From the IMG/VR virus record IMGVR_UViG_3300023112_000079, positions 1-27,268 of that record: a DNA stretch of 27,268 bases. One strand, written 5' to 3'. The DNA is from a virus. The translations under genes were made by a program, and so were the position numbers. The notes below the pieces were generated by a model. It saw nothing but the letters and a program-made list of their open reading frames with translations, did no database searches and was not told where the DNA came from. Below, piece after piece: positions 14,242-21,648 of the stretch. Within the stretch, counting starts at the first letter, position 1, and each line of letters opens with the position of its first letter.

Positions 14242-14706
14242 ATGGAACAAAAACTAAGAGCTTACTTTTTCAATAATATGTATTTGCAAGGTGCCCACAG
14301 CGGTATTCAGTCACAGCACTGCACTGCGGAATTGTTTGTAAAGTATCAGTGGTTAGACTCAGAGTGCCAAACCGATGAGTCAGATACAGAAATACTATAT
14401 GATTGGGCGCAGAACCACAAAACAACTATCGTATTAAATGGTGGTATGTCAGGCGATTTACAAGCCCTTGTAGAGTTATTTGAATCAAATGAGAATCCAT
14501 ACACTTGGGCATTCTTTAAGGAGACAGAGTATGCTTTGAATGGGGCTTTGACTAATGTAGGTATTATTTTACCTGAGAAGATTTACAATTATGATAAAGA
14601 TGTTGCTGCAAAAGAGGAATCAGAAGGTTGGGGTGCAATACCTGAACTAACTGGATATGAAATGAAAATTGTAGAAGCACTTCGTGGTAAACGGTTAATG
14701 AGTTAA
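14242..14706 (+). CDS. PTH2-like (peptidyl-tRNA hydrolase fold) protein
   Basis: The 154-aa product has the PTH2 outline: an N-terminal strand RAYFFNNMYL, a helix with GIQSQHCTAELF (like the GKxAAQxxHA helix), then TTIVLNGG with DLQALVELF (like KVVLKV...L..L), and FKETEYALNGALTNVGIILP (like DAGxTEVxxGTxTVLAIGP). The usual Lys and Asp positions look replaced, so activity is uncertain. It sits 2 nt after cca with AAGGAGAAATAATT upstream. Neighbouring tRNAs and cca favour a role in tRNA handling. The fold call is by eye from a weak pattern. Confidence 0.45.
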   Translation: MEQKLRAYFFNNMYLQGAHSGIQSQHCTAELFVKYQWLDSECQTDESDTEILYDWAQNHKTTIVLNGGMSGDLQALVELFESNENPYTWAFFKETEYALNGALTNVGIILPEKIYNYDKDVAAKEESEGWGAIPELTGYEMKIVEALRGKRLMS

Positions 14707-14715
14707 GGAGAGGAT

Positions 14716-15270
14716 ATGAGTTTTAATGAACATAAAGGCTTCATAAATCATATTCACGAACGCTCAGGTGGTTGTATAAACGTACCCTACTTCCTCAGGT
14801 GGACTGATCTTGAAGAAGAGATCACAACATTTCCTTTATGGACTGTTCACGGACAATTGGTAGGTTATCAGCAATATGATTGGAGAGCTTCCAAGCTAAG
14901 AAACAATGACACAAAAGGTAGGTACTTTACCTATCGTAATAAAAACATTCTTACAGTCTATGGATTGGAGTATATAGATAACCTCTTTACTTTGGATAAA
15001 CTTTACGTAACAGAGGGTATTTTCGATGCAATAAGTGTACGTAATACGGGACGAGCTTGTGTAGCTGTGTTATCAAATAATCCAAAACAATTACGGAATT
15101 GGTTTAGTAGTTTAAGTTGTAAAACAATTGCTGTTTGTGAGGGAGATAAGGCAGGAAGAATGCTTGCACGTAATTGTGACTCTGCTATTTACTTACCTAT
15201 AGGTGAGGATGCAAATAGCATGGAGATTACTCACCTAGATACAGCATTAAAAGGTGGCCTACATAAATAA
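14716..15270 (+). CDS. TOPRIM-domain protein (primase-like)
   Basis: The 184-aa protein has a TOPRIM core at about 95-160: LYVTEGIFDAISV supplies the conserved Glu100 and Asp104, and IAVCEGDKAGRMLA is the second metal motif, with Glu142 where DxD normally has Asp, then Asp144. The N-terminal part (RSGGCINVPYF, LWTVHGQLVGYQQYDW, KGRYFTYRN) resembles the region before TOPRIM in DnaG- and Twinkle-type primases. No zinc finger or helicase is attached. It may be a stand-alone primase-like or nuclease-type TOPRIM protein. AAGGAGAGGAT precedes the ATG. Confidence 0.75.
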   Translation: MSFNEHKGFINHIHERSGGCINVPYFLRWTDLEEEITTFPLWTVHGQLVGYQQYDWRASKLRNNDTKGRYFTYRNKNILTVYGLEYIDNLFTLDKLYVTEGIFDAISVRNTGRACVAVLSNNPKQLRNWFSSLSCKTIAVCEGDKAGRMLARNCDSAIYLPIGEDANSMEITHLDTALKGGLHK

Positions 15271-15334
15271 AACTAATGTAGCTTTAAATAAACAAAACCT
15301 AAAATAAACTTAAAACAACAATAAAGGGGAACAC

Positions 15335-16450
15335 ATGAAAAAGCAGTCACTACAACAATTGGCAAACAAAATCGAGAAAGCTTCTAAATCTTTACGTCAT
15401 GATAACGGATTATATTCTGCAAGTGCAGGAGAACATTATATATCCTTTGTGTGGTTAAGAGACCTGTATATGCAAACAGTAGATATTCCTAAAGAAGATT
15501 ACTTACAATCTTGGTCAACGTTCTTGGATTATGCTGTTACATGTGAAGATAAATATAAAAAGTTCACAACTATTATCGAAGAAGGTAGATCTGCAAAACC
15601 ATTTCATATTCGTTGGTGTACAAAAACAAATGATGAGATTGAACATGAATGGGGGCATCAACAAAATGACTCATGGGGTATGGCATTAATGGCAATAGCT
15701 GAGGAAGGGGAGGCGCTTTTACAAAATGAAGATTATAAGGAAGTTGTTAAGCTCATCCTACTAGCCTTAAATTCCTCTGAGTTTTGGACTGCGCAAGATT
15801 GTGGTGCATGGGAGGAAAACTTTGAACACCGTCAATCATCTATTGCATGTGCAGCTAGTGGTGTTTATGACATTGCACCTTATTACCCTGAGTTGTCAGA
15901 AATGACAAACCACATGATTGAAGAGTCAAAATGGGTCATTGAAGATTTCGGTACAAATGAAACACCAACTCGAAGTGCAGACCTTGCTCAATTGCATGGT
16001 GTGTGGTTTGGTGTGCCACGAAAGGTTATGTCGCTTAATCAAGGTAAGAAGATTATCCGTAATGTTGAGAAAAACCTTTTACGAAGAAACGGTGTTGCAC
16101 GTTACAAAAGAGATGAGTTTTATAATATCAATTTAAGGCTTACTCTTGATAAATACAATGGAGTGTTCAACCCTCAAGCAGAAGGTGAAATTGTTGGAGG
16201 TGAAGCCGAGTGGGTATTTGGCTTTCCAACCTTAATGCTTGCTCGTAAATCTTGTGGTATGGAAGTTCCTGAATATTACATTAAGCGTATGAAGGATATT
16301 GCTTTGCACAATAATGGTGTGATCCCTGAGTTGTACTATGCTAAAACTAATATTTGCAACGATAACCGCCCTCTCGGGTGGTCTTGTAACCTGTTTCGCA
16401 TTGTAATGACTGAATATCTCGAATTTGGCAAAATTACTCCACTTGCTTAA
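15335..16450 (+). CDS. GH15-like (glucoamylase / phosphorylase-kinase fold) protein
   Basis: The 371-aa protein looks like an (alpha/alpha)6-barrel glycosidase. ISFVWLRDLYMQ (36-47) matches the family's YxWxRD motif, GHQQNDSWGMAL (107-118) the QxDxxG motif, and CGAWEE (156-161) the general-acid LWEE motif, followed by HRQSSIACAASGV. GEAEWVFGFPTLMLA (about 289-303) could supply the second carboxylate. No signal peptide is seen, so it should act in the cytoplasm, perhaps on glycogen-type alpha-glucans. The true substrate is unknown. It is slightly shorter than typical GH15 enzymes. AAAGGGGAACAC precedes the ATG. Confidence 0.7.
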   Translation: MKKQSLQQLANKIEKASKSLRHDNGLYSASAGEHYISFVWLRDLYMQTVDIPKEDYLQSWSTFLDYAVTCEDKYKKFTTIIEEGRSAKPFHIRWCTKTNDEIEHEWGHQQNDSWGMALMAIAEEGEALLQNEDYKEVVKLILLALNSSEFWTAQDCGAWEENFEHRQSSIACAASGVYDIAPYYPELSEMTNHMIEESKWVIEDFGTNETPTRSADLAQLHGVWFGVPRKVMSLNQGKKIIRNVEKNLLRRNGVARYKRDEFYNINLRLTLDKYNGVFNPQAEGEIVGGEAEWVFGFPTLMLARKSCGMEVPEYYIKRMKDIALHNNGVIPELYYAKTNICNDNRPLGWSCNLFRIVMTEYLEFGKITPLA

Positions 16451-16461
16451 AATATAGGCTT

Positions 16462-16477
16462 CGTCAGCAGCCCTCTC
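16462..16477 (+). repeat. 16-bp dispersed repeat, second copy
   Basis: CGTCAGCAGCCCTCTC is identical to 11477-11492. In both places it follows shortly after a longer gene and is in frame with a tiny ORF (RQQPS). CCC/GGG complementarity just downstream suggests a small hairpin. Confidence 0.7.
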
Positions 16478-16488
16478 GCGGGTTTAAA

Positions 16489-16611
16489 ATGGGGCGTCTT
16501 GTGATTGTTCATCTTTACGTGAAAACTTGTCACAGGGCTACTACGGAACGATTTGAGGATATTGCGTGTAATTGTACAAATATTGAGCTGATTGATCATT
16601 GTTTTGCATAA
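16489..16611 (+). CDS. possible small protein, 40 aa
   Basis: ATG 16489 opens a 40-codon frame (MGRLVIVHLYVKTCHRATTE...) in the gap after the GH15-like gene. There is no convincing ribosome binding site. The frame is open upstream through the 16-bp repeat but has no start codon there, which would fit a decayed copy of a gene related to 11444-11578. No family recognised. Confidence 0.25.
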   Translation: MGRLVIVHLYVKTCHRATTERFEDIACNCTNIELIDHCFA

Positions 16612-16646
16612 ATTGTAACTATTTTCGGAAATTATAGAGAAATTGG

Positions 16647-16675
16647 TTGTAATGTTAGAGTGGAGAGTTTATAAT
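16647..16675 (+). promoter_or_regulatory. sigma70-like promoter candidate
   Basis: TTGTAA (16647-16652), a 17-bp spacer and a perfect TATAAT (16670-16675), 30 nt before ATG 16706. Confidence 0.6.
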
Positions 16676-16705
16676 CTCTGCAAGTTAAATAATTAAGGAG
16701 AGGTA

Positions 16706-17008
16706 ATGAATACAACACTAGATGAACTAACACCGTTTGAGGCACAATCAGCTGTAATGAAATATGTTTCGTGTCACCCTGAGATTATAACAATACTCGT
16801 TGATGTTGCTCAAAAAGCTACAGAGGCTAAAACCAGATTGTTGCACGAGCAGATACAAACTATGGCAGGTAATCATATGTTCTTGGCTGATGTGTTGAAT
16901 AATAGTGAAGATGGTCTGAAGGATAAGCTTGTAACTAAGTATCAGTCGGTGGAGTGTGCAAGTTTTAATAATAAATCCATTTTAGATTTGATTGATAAGC
17001 TTAAATAA
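16706..17008 (+). CDS. hypothetical protein, 100 aa
   Basis: AAGGAGAGGTA precedes ATG 16706. The product is predicted mostly helical (MNTTLDELTPFEAQSAVMKY..., ending ILDLIDKLK) and no family is recognised. It has its own promoter and lies just ahead of the NAD+ salvage genes, which have a separate promoter, so a link to them is not implied. Confidence 0.65.
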   Translation: MNTTLDELTPFEAQSAVMKYVSCHPEIITILVDVAQKATEAKTRLLHEQIQTMAGNHMFLADVLNNSEDGLKDKLVTKYQSVECASFNNKSILDLIDKLK

Positions 17009-17012
17009 AGTA

Positions 17013-17040
17013 TTGCGTTTGAAAGTGGTTTAGGTATAAT
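17013..17040 (+). promoter_or_regulatory. sigma70-like promoter for the NAD+ salvage genes
   Basis: TTGCGT (17013-17018), a 16-bp spacer and TATAAT (17035-17040), 29 nt before ATG 17070. No terminator separates the two NAD genes, so it probably drives both. Confidence 0.65.
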
Positions 17041-17069
17041 GATTGTAAATTAAATAAAGGAGAGAGAAA

Positions 17070-18077
17070 ATGAGTAAGAAAAAATTAGCAGTGGTGATTG
17101 GACGTTTCCAACCGTTCCATAATCAACATTTGTATTTAGTAGAAGAGGCTCTTAAACATGCTGAGAAGGTTTTGATTGTTGTTGGTAGTATTAATCAACC
17201 ACGTACACCTAAGAATCCATTCACTTTTGAAGAACGTAAGTGTATGCTCAGATACGCTCTAATAGGAAGTAAAGATTCTGTCTCTGTTGTAGGTGTAGAG
17301 GATTACGTCCATGACTCTGATTGGAAACAAAGCGTACAAGATATTGTTTCATCAGATAGTAATGACATTGTGTTAGTTGGTCATTCCAAGGACGAGTCAA
17401 GTTATTATCTTAATCTATTCCCAGAGTGGGATTTTAAAGAGGTGGCTGCTGTAGAAGATTTAAGCTCTACTGATATAAGAGATGAGTGGTTTCTGGATGA
17501 GGGTATCTCTACAGATGTCCCTTGTAACGTAGCTAACTTTATGGACAATACTATGTTCACAAAATCTTGGTTTGGAGAAGTACAGACGCAAGCGGTACAT
17601 AATAAACGTGAGTTAGATAAATTAACCAAAGGTTACCCTTATCCTAAATCACTCAATGTGTGTGCAGCGGATGCATTAGTATCTTGTTATGGAAAACACT
17701 TGCTTATCAAACGTAAAGAAAATCCATACAAAGGTTGTTGGGCGTTGGCTGGCGGTCACAAAGATTCAAATGAAACCTTCTTACAATGTGCTTTACGTGA
17801 ACTGGAGGAGGAGACTTCACTCGCCCTTACAGAAGATGATATGCTTCAAGATAAAATGTTCGACAAGCCAAAACGTGACCCTGTATGCACAAAAGTTAGT
17901 ATGTGTCATTGGTTTGGTATACCTAATTTTAAATATGAGAATGGCTCCCTTCCAGAGGTAACTCCAAAAGACGATGCTGTAGAAGCTAAATGGTTTACAA
18001 CAGATGAATTAGTTGATATGAAAGGTGAGATTGCTTTCGACCATTACGAAATGCTTACACACTTTTTAGACTTATAA
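17070..18077 (+). CDS. bifunctional NMN adenylyltransferase / Nudix hydrolase
   Basis: Joins NMN and ATP to give NAD+, with a C-terminal Nudix domain. The 335-aa protein begins AVVIGRFQPFHNQH (8-20), the NadM nucleotidyltransferase signature with its HxxH-type turn. SSTDIR (132-137) matches the conserved ISxTxIR motif. The Nudix box runs 229-251: Gly229, Glu235, RELEEE (243-248), with Ser250 in place of the usual Gly. The architecture is that of Synechocystis slr0787 and vibriophage KVP40 NatV. It lies 15 nt before the NAMPT gene, forming a two-step nicotinamide-to-NAD+ pathway. The Nudix part may clear ADP-ribose. Confidence 0.92.
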   Translation: MSKKKLAVVIGRFQPFHNQHLYLVEEALKHAEKVLIVVGSINQPRTPKNPFTFEERKCMLRYALIGSKDSVSVVGVEDYVHDSDWKQSVQDIVSSDSNDIVLVGHSKDESSYYLNLFPEWDFKEVAAVEDLSSTDIRDEWFLDEGISTDVPCNVANFMDNTMFTKSWFGEVQTQAVHNKRELDKLTKGYPYPKSLNVCAADALVSCYGKHLLIKRKENPYKGCWALAGGHKDSNETFLQCALRELEEETSLALTEDDMLQDKMFDKPKRDPVCTKVSMCHWFGIPNFKYENGSLPEVTPKDDAVEAKWFTTDELVDMKGEIAFDHYEMLTHFLDL

Positions 18078-18092
18078 TAAAGGAGAAATAAT

Positions 18093-19493
18093 ATGAAAGA
18101 TTTATTAAACACAAACTTATGCCTGATGACAGATGGTTATAAATTATCCCACTGGTTACAGTTTCCAGAGGGTATGACAAAATCTTTTTACTACATTGAG
18201 AGTCGTGGTGGTAAATTCGATAAGATACAAACAGCTGGTGTACATTACCTAACTTACATTCTTGAGAAAGGTGTTACTATCGCAGAGGTTGAAGAGGCTA
18301 AGGAAATCTTTGATGACTATATTGGTGAAGGTATCTTCAATTATGACGGTTGGATGTCTATTGCTAAAGACTTGAAAGGAAAGCTGCCGATTAAAGTGCG
18401 ATCTGTTCCAGAAGGAGTCGTTGTCCCTACTAAGAGTGTTGTTTCCACTTTTGAGACAGAAGAGGGTTACGGATGGTTAGCAGGTTACTTAGAAACGCTT
18501 GCATTACGTTGCTATTGGTATGCATCTACTGTTGCAACAATCTCTTATGAATCCAAGCTTACTTTGCAAAAAGCGTTGAATGACTCAGCTGATATGACAG
18601 AAGATGATATGAAGATTTGTCTATCCTATCGACTACATGATTTTGGGGCTAGAGGTGTATCTTCTGGTGAGAGTGCTGCTATTGGTGGTTTGTCTCACAT
18701 GTATAATTTCGAGGGTACGGATACTTTAGAGGCAGTTCAATTAGCTCGTAAGTTATTTAAAGCGAAAGCTGGTGCTTCAATACCTGCTAGAGAGCACAGT
18801 ACAACAACTTGTTATTTACGAGAAGGAGAATATAGTGCGTTTATGAATTCGGTAGATAACTTTGGAGGGGGTACGTTTGCAGTTGTTATCGATTCCTACT
18901 CAACCAAAAATGCACTGGAATGGTTACTAACAAATGAAGACTTTCTTGATAAGCTGACAGAGCAAGGTGGGACTTGTGTATTAAGACCCGATTCTGGAAG
19001 TCCAATAGATATGGTTATGCTATGTCTTAACACGGCTTGGAAAAAGGTAGGTGGAACTATTAATAGTAAAGGTTTTAAAGTTCTAGACTCACGTTTTCGT
19101 GTTATCCAAGGGGATGGCGTTGACGGAGAGGAAATTAAACGCATCACAGAATGGGCAGTTTATGGAAATAAATTCTCTCAAGAAAATTTCCTATATGGAA
19201 TGGGTGGAGGCTTATTGCAACATTGTGATCGTGATTGGGGACGATGGGCAATGAAGTGTTCAGCTATGGAAGTAAATGGTGAATGGCGTGGTGTATTTAA
19301 ATCCCCTGAGACAGACCCTACAAAAACTTCTAAAGCTGGACGCTTGGACTTGGTTTTAGAAGAAGGTGTTTATGTCAATAAGGTGTTGGGTGATACAGAA
19401 GACTCTTTTGATAACACTGCAATGGTAACAGTTTTCGATTCAGGTGAACGATTAAATCTGCTGACTTTAGATGAGATCCGAAACAACAGTTAA
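18093..19493 (+). CDS. nadV: nicotinamide phosphoribosyltransferase
   Basis: Makes NMN from nicotinamide and PRPP. The 466-aa protein has all main NAMPT landmarks: DGYKLSHWLQFP (14-25), FYYIESRGG, HDFGARGVSSGESA (182-195), Asp210 in EGTDTLEAV, IPAREHST (230-237) with the catalytic His, VIDSYS (265-270), RPDSGSP (298-304) and QGDGVD (339-344). Its length is normal. AAGGAGAAATAAT precedes the ATG. With the preceding NMN adenylyltransferase it forms the pathway described as phage NARP2, which restores NAD+ after depletion by defence systems. Confidence 0.95.
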   Translation: MKDLLNTNLCLMTDGYKLSHWLQFPEGMTKSFYYIESRGGKFDKIQTAGVHYLTYILEKGVTIAEVEEAKEIFDDYIGEGIFNYDGWMSIAKDLKGKLPIKVRSVPEGVVVPTKSVVSTFETEEGYGWLAGYLETLALRCYWYASTVATISYESKLTLQKALNDSADMTEDDMKICLSYRLHDFGARGVSSGESAAIGGLSHMYNFEGTDTLEAVQLARKLFKAKAGASIPAREHSTTTCYLREGEYSAFMNSVDNFGGGTFAVVIDSYSTKNALEWLLTNEDFLDKLTEQGGTCVLRPDSGSPIDMVMLCLNTAWKKVGGTINSKGFKVLDSRFRVIQGDGVDGEEIKRITEWAVYGNKFSQENFLYGMGGGLLQHCDRDWGRWAMKCSAMEVNGEWRGVFKSPETDPTKTSKAGRLDLVLEEGVYVNKVLGDTEDSFDNTAMVTVFDSGERLNLLTLDEIRNNS

Positions 19494-19506
19494 ATAATAA
19501 TAACCT

Positions 19507-19540
19507 AAACCTCCCTACATTTCGGTGTTCGGAGGTTTTC
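19507..19540 (+). terminator. intrinsic terminator after nadV
   Basis: AAACCTCC (19507-19514) pairs with GGAGGTTT (19531-19538) around a loop that can add ACA/TGT pairs, followed by TTTTC. It ends the NAD+ salvage unit. Confidence 0.75.
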
Positions 19541-19630
19541 TTGTTCCCACGATATGGTTTTATTGCACCTACGGCTCAAGTTTTCCCCTCTCTACAAGTA
19601 AATTAATTTCAACAAATCTCTCTTTTCCTA

Positions 19631-19658
19631 TTGCTTTCGTGTTTAAAGAGTTTATACT
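19631..19658 (+). promoter_or_regulatory. sigma70-like promoter
   Basis: TTGCTT (19631-19636), a 16-bp spacer and TATACT (19653-19658). ATTGAAATTGATTA begins 7 nt after the -10, as at the promoters ending 10240 and 12901. Drives the 19699-21177 genes. Confidence 0.65.
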
Positions 19659-19698
19659 GTGTGTATTGAAATTGATTACGTCACTAAGGAGAAACAAA

Positions 19699-20250
19699 AT
19701 GAACGCAATTAAAGTTAGACTATTAAACAACGGTACTTACGATGGATTTGAAGATGTCACATTCCCTGTGGAAGTGGATGCTTATGATATAGAAGACTCT
19801 GTTGTGAAAGTACCTTATAAAGAATTACTCCGCATTGGTGGAAGTAAGGAGTATTTTAGTGGTTATGGTAATGAGACAACACTCCCCTTCCATTTGCTAA
19901 CAGAGTGTGAGAAGGTTGTAGATGGTGGTAGCGCTATAAAAGTACCAAGTATCGCTCAGAACACCCTTACAAAAGCACCAATTATTTGGAACGCCACCTC
20001 TCCTCTCGAAGTAGGGATGCTTGTTACTCAAGGTGTGATTAAGCTTTTAGGTGTTAATGGTGACAAAGATGAAGTTGCAGTTGTTGAGAAAGACGGCTGT
20101 ATTAATATGTACTGGCTAGACGCATTAGAGCACATTAAAACTGAGGAAGAATTGATGCGTGGTAAAGTAGTTGCCTTTGTTAACGATAATCGTCATACTA
20201 CGACAAGTAAGTTAGTTGATGTGTTGATTGAAGGTGGGTTTAAATTATGA
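19699..20250 (+). CDS. hypothetical protein, 183 aa
   Basis: Start taken at ATG 19699 because AAGGAGAAACAAA precedes it. The frame is open upstream but that part is promoter and terminator DNA. The product (MNAIKVRLLNNGTYDGFEDV...) is beta-rich and soluble, with a central segment NTLTKAPIIWNATS and an end VDVLIEGGFKL. No enzymatic motif is visible and no family is recognised. Its last codons overlap the next gene (ATGA at 20247). Confidence 0.65.
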   Translation: MNAIKVRLLNNGTYDGFEDVTFPVEVDAYDIEDSVVKVPYKELLRIGGSKEYFSGYGNETTLPFHLLTECEKVVDGGSAIKVPSIAQNTLTKAPIIWNATSPLEVGMLVTQGVIKLLGVNGDKDEVAVVEKDGCINMYWLDALEHIKTEEELMRGKVVAFVNDNRHTTTSKLVDVLIEGGFKL

Positions 20251-20675
20251 AAGTATTTGAAAGTTTGGATGAATTAAAGAACAGTGTTTTTACTATTTTT
20301 CAAGACGATGCTGATTGTGAAAAAGAGTTTCATGGGCAGACACCGTTAGTAGAAAACGACCCTGAAATGTGGGAGGTAGGTGATGACCTTATGGAGCAGA
20401 TGTGGGATATGTATATGATACTTAAAGATAGTGATATTGAGTTAAAGATAATAATTAGCGAATGTACCACATCAGATTGTGTTGCTGAAGTTCTGTGGGA
20501 TAACAATCTTGTGTATAAGAAACCTTTTGTCAAACATGGCTTTGGTGGTGTTGAGGAAGTTCTTAGCTTAATATGGTTTAAGTCTAGAGAGGATTTCTAT
20601 GATAGAGAGGCGATAGACACGCTCTTTAAAGATTTAGAGATTGAGGTTGAAGAAATCTATGAACGAATATTGTAA
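20247..20675 (+). CDS. hypothetical acidic protein, 142 aa
   Basis: ATG 20247 overlaps the preceding stop. The product is very acidic (FQDDADCEKEF, VENDPEMWEVGDDLMEQMWD, DLEIEVEEIYERIL), with a beta-strand middle. Neither a membrane segment nor a known motif is seen. A strongly acidic small phage protein could mimic DNA, but that is only a thought. Confidence 0.6.
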   Translation: MKVFESLDELKNSVFTIFQDDADCEKEFHGQTPLVENDPEMWEVGDDLMEQMWDMYMILKDSDIELKIIISECTTSDCVAEVLWDNNLVYKKPFVKHGFGGVEEVLSLIWFKSREDFYDREAIDTLFKDLEIEVEEIYERIL

Positions 20676-20724
20676 GGGTTGTGAAGAGGTTGAAGTTGTT
20701 ACTAAAGAGGGATAGAGGTGAAGT

Positions 20725-20925
20725 ATGCTAACAATAATTAAACAACTAATAGAAAACCCTTATAAACGCTTGTACGCAGGTTTAAGGAGTTACACTACAG
20801 AAGACTTGACAGAAGTTAAGAGTTTTATGGATAAGTATAAAATTAAGTACAAACACAAGACGCATTATGATAATGGATTGAAACTTCCTTATAATGGTGT
20901 GTTGCATATTAATGTAAGGGGTTAG
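20725..20925 (+). CDS. hypothetical basic protein, 66 aa
   Basis: GAGGTGAAGT precedes ATG 20725. The product (MLTIIKQLIENPYKRLYAGL...) is Lys/Tyr-rich, with TTEDLTEVKSFMDKYKIKYK suggesting an amphipathic helix. No family recognised. Confidence 0.55.
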   Translation: MLTIIKQLIENPYKRLYAGLRSYTTEDLTEVKSFMDKYKIKYKHKTHYDNGLKLPYNGVLHINVRG

Positions 20926-20928
20926 GTT

Positions 20929-21177
20929 ATGAAAAACACTTACGTGCTAAGAGTTAAAGGTAAAACAAGAGGGCATATCTTCTATGACTACTTGGAGGAT
21001 ACTTTTGAAGATGGTGTGTATTTAGGCTGTAGGTCTATAGGTTGTGAAAAGATGAAATACGCTAACGAGTTTTATTCCTCAGAGGAGGCTAAAGAGTTCA
21101 AGGAAGAGTATGATAAAGATGATAATTTTGATATTGTAGGTTATGGGCAAGCTGAAGAGGAATATTGTAGGAATTGA
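20929..21177 (+). CDS. hypothetical protein, 82 aa
   Basis: ATG 20929 is 3 nt after the previous stop, with AAGGGG upstream. The product (MKNTYVLRVKGKTRGHIFYD...) is acidic, with FYSSEEAKEFKEEYDKDDNF in the C-terminal half and three Cys. No family recognised. It is the last gene before the iteron region. Confidence 0.6.
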   Translation: MKNTYVLRVKGKTRGHIFYDYLEDTFEDGVYLGCRSIGCEKMKYANEFYSSEEAKEFKEEYDKDDNFDIVGYGQAEEEYCRN

Positions 21178-21187
21178 GGGGGTAGTG

Positions 21188-21559
21188 GTTCAATATAGTG
21201 AACCAGTCTTTAATATATTTCCTTTTAAACAATTAAAAGATTTAAACAATCATATACTAACTAAGAAGTTCAAGAGACTTCAAGACTAATACTTAAAAGG
21301 TAGGACTTAAAAGGTGACAACGTAATGTAATGAAGTGATACCTTATATTATAATCATAAAAGTTATATTTAATGTTTAATATTAAAGTTACTTAGTCTTT
21401 AGGTCTTGTCCTTTTTAATATAGTGATTATTTTAATTCTTTTAATATAATACTAATATAATAGTGTACTCTATATTGAACCACCCTTGCTCACTATAGTG
21501 ACCCACTTAGCGGATCAATTAGTTGAGCCACTACCTGCACAATATATTGAACCACTATA
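21188..21559 (+). repeat. iteron-like repeats in a gene-free AT-rich region (possible origin or operator)
   Basis: There is no credible gene from 21178 to 21648. Four copies of TGANCCAC occur at 21476 (TGAACCAC), 21499 (TGACCCAC), 21524 (TGAGCCAC) and 21548 (TGAACCAC), at 23, 25 and 24 bp spacing, each preceded by an AT-rich TATA(G/T)T-like stretch. A fifth, TGAACCAG at 21199, is part of the inverted repeat GGTTCA-N6-TGAACC (21188-21205). The 21250-21470 interval between them is extremely AT-rich, like an unwinding region. RHH and winged-helix genes follow directly. A replication origin or a transcription control block both fit. Confidence 0.6.
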
Positions 21560-21587
21560 AAGAAACCTTTTAATATTACCAATAAAC

Positions 21588-21616
21588 TTGCTTATAGACA
21601 AGAAAACTGGTATAAT
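21588..21616 (+). promoter_or_regulatory. sigma70-like promoter with extended -10
   Basis: TTGCTT (21588-21593), a 17-bp spacer and TATAAT (21611-21616) with TGG just before it. It lies about 33 bp after the last iteron and 33 nt before ATG 21649. Confidence 0.75.
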
Positions 21617-21648
21617 TTAATATCAACTAATACTTAGGAGATTGGAAT

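Noticed and set aside
19525-19698. Upstream extension of the 19699 gene
   Set aside because: It covers a terminator tail and a promoter; the strong ribosome binding site is at 19683-19688.
20659-20715. 18-codon Cys-containing frame between 20675 and 20725
   Set aside because: No clear ribosome binding site and mostly overlapped by the preceding gene.
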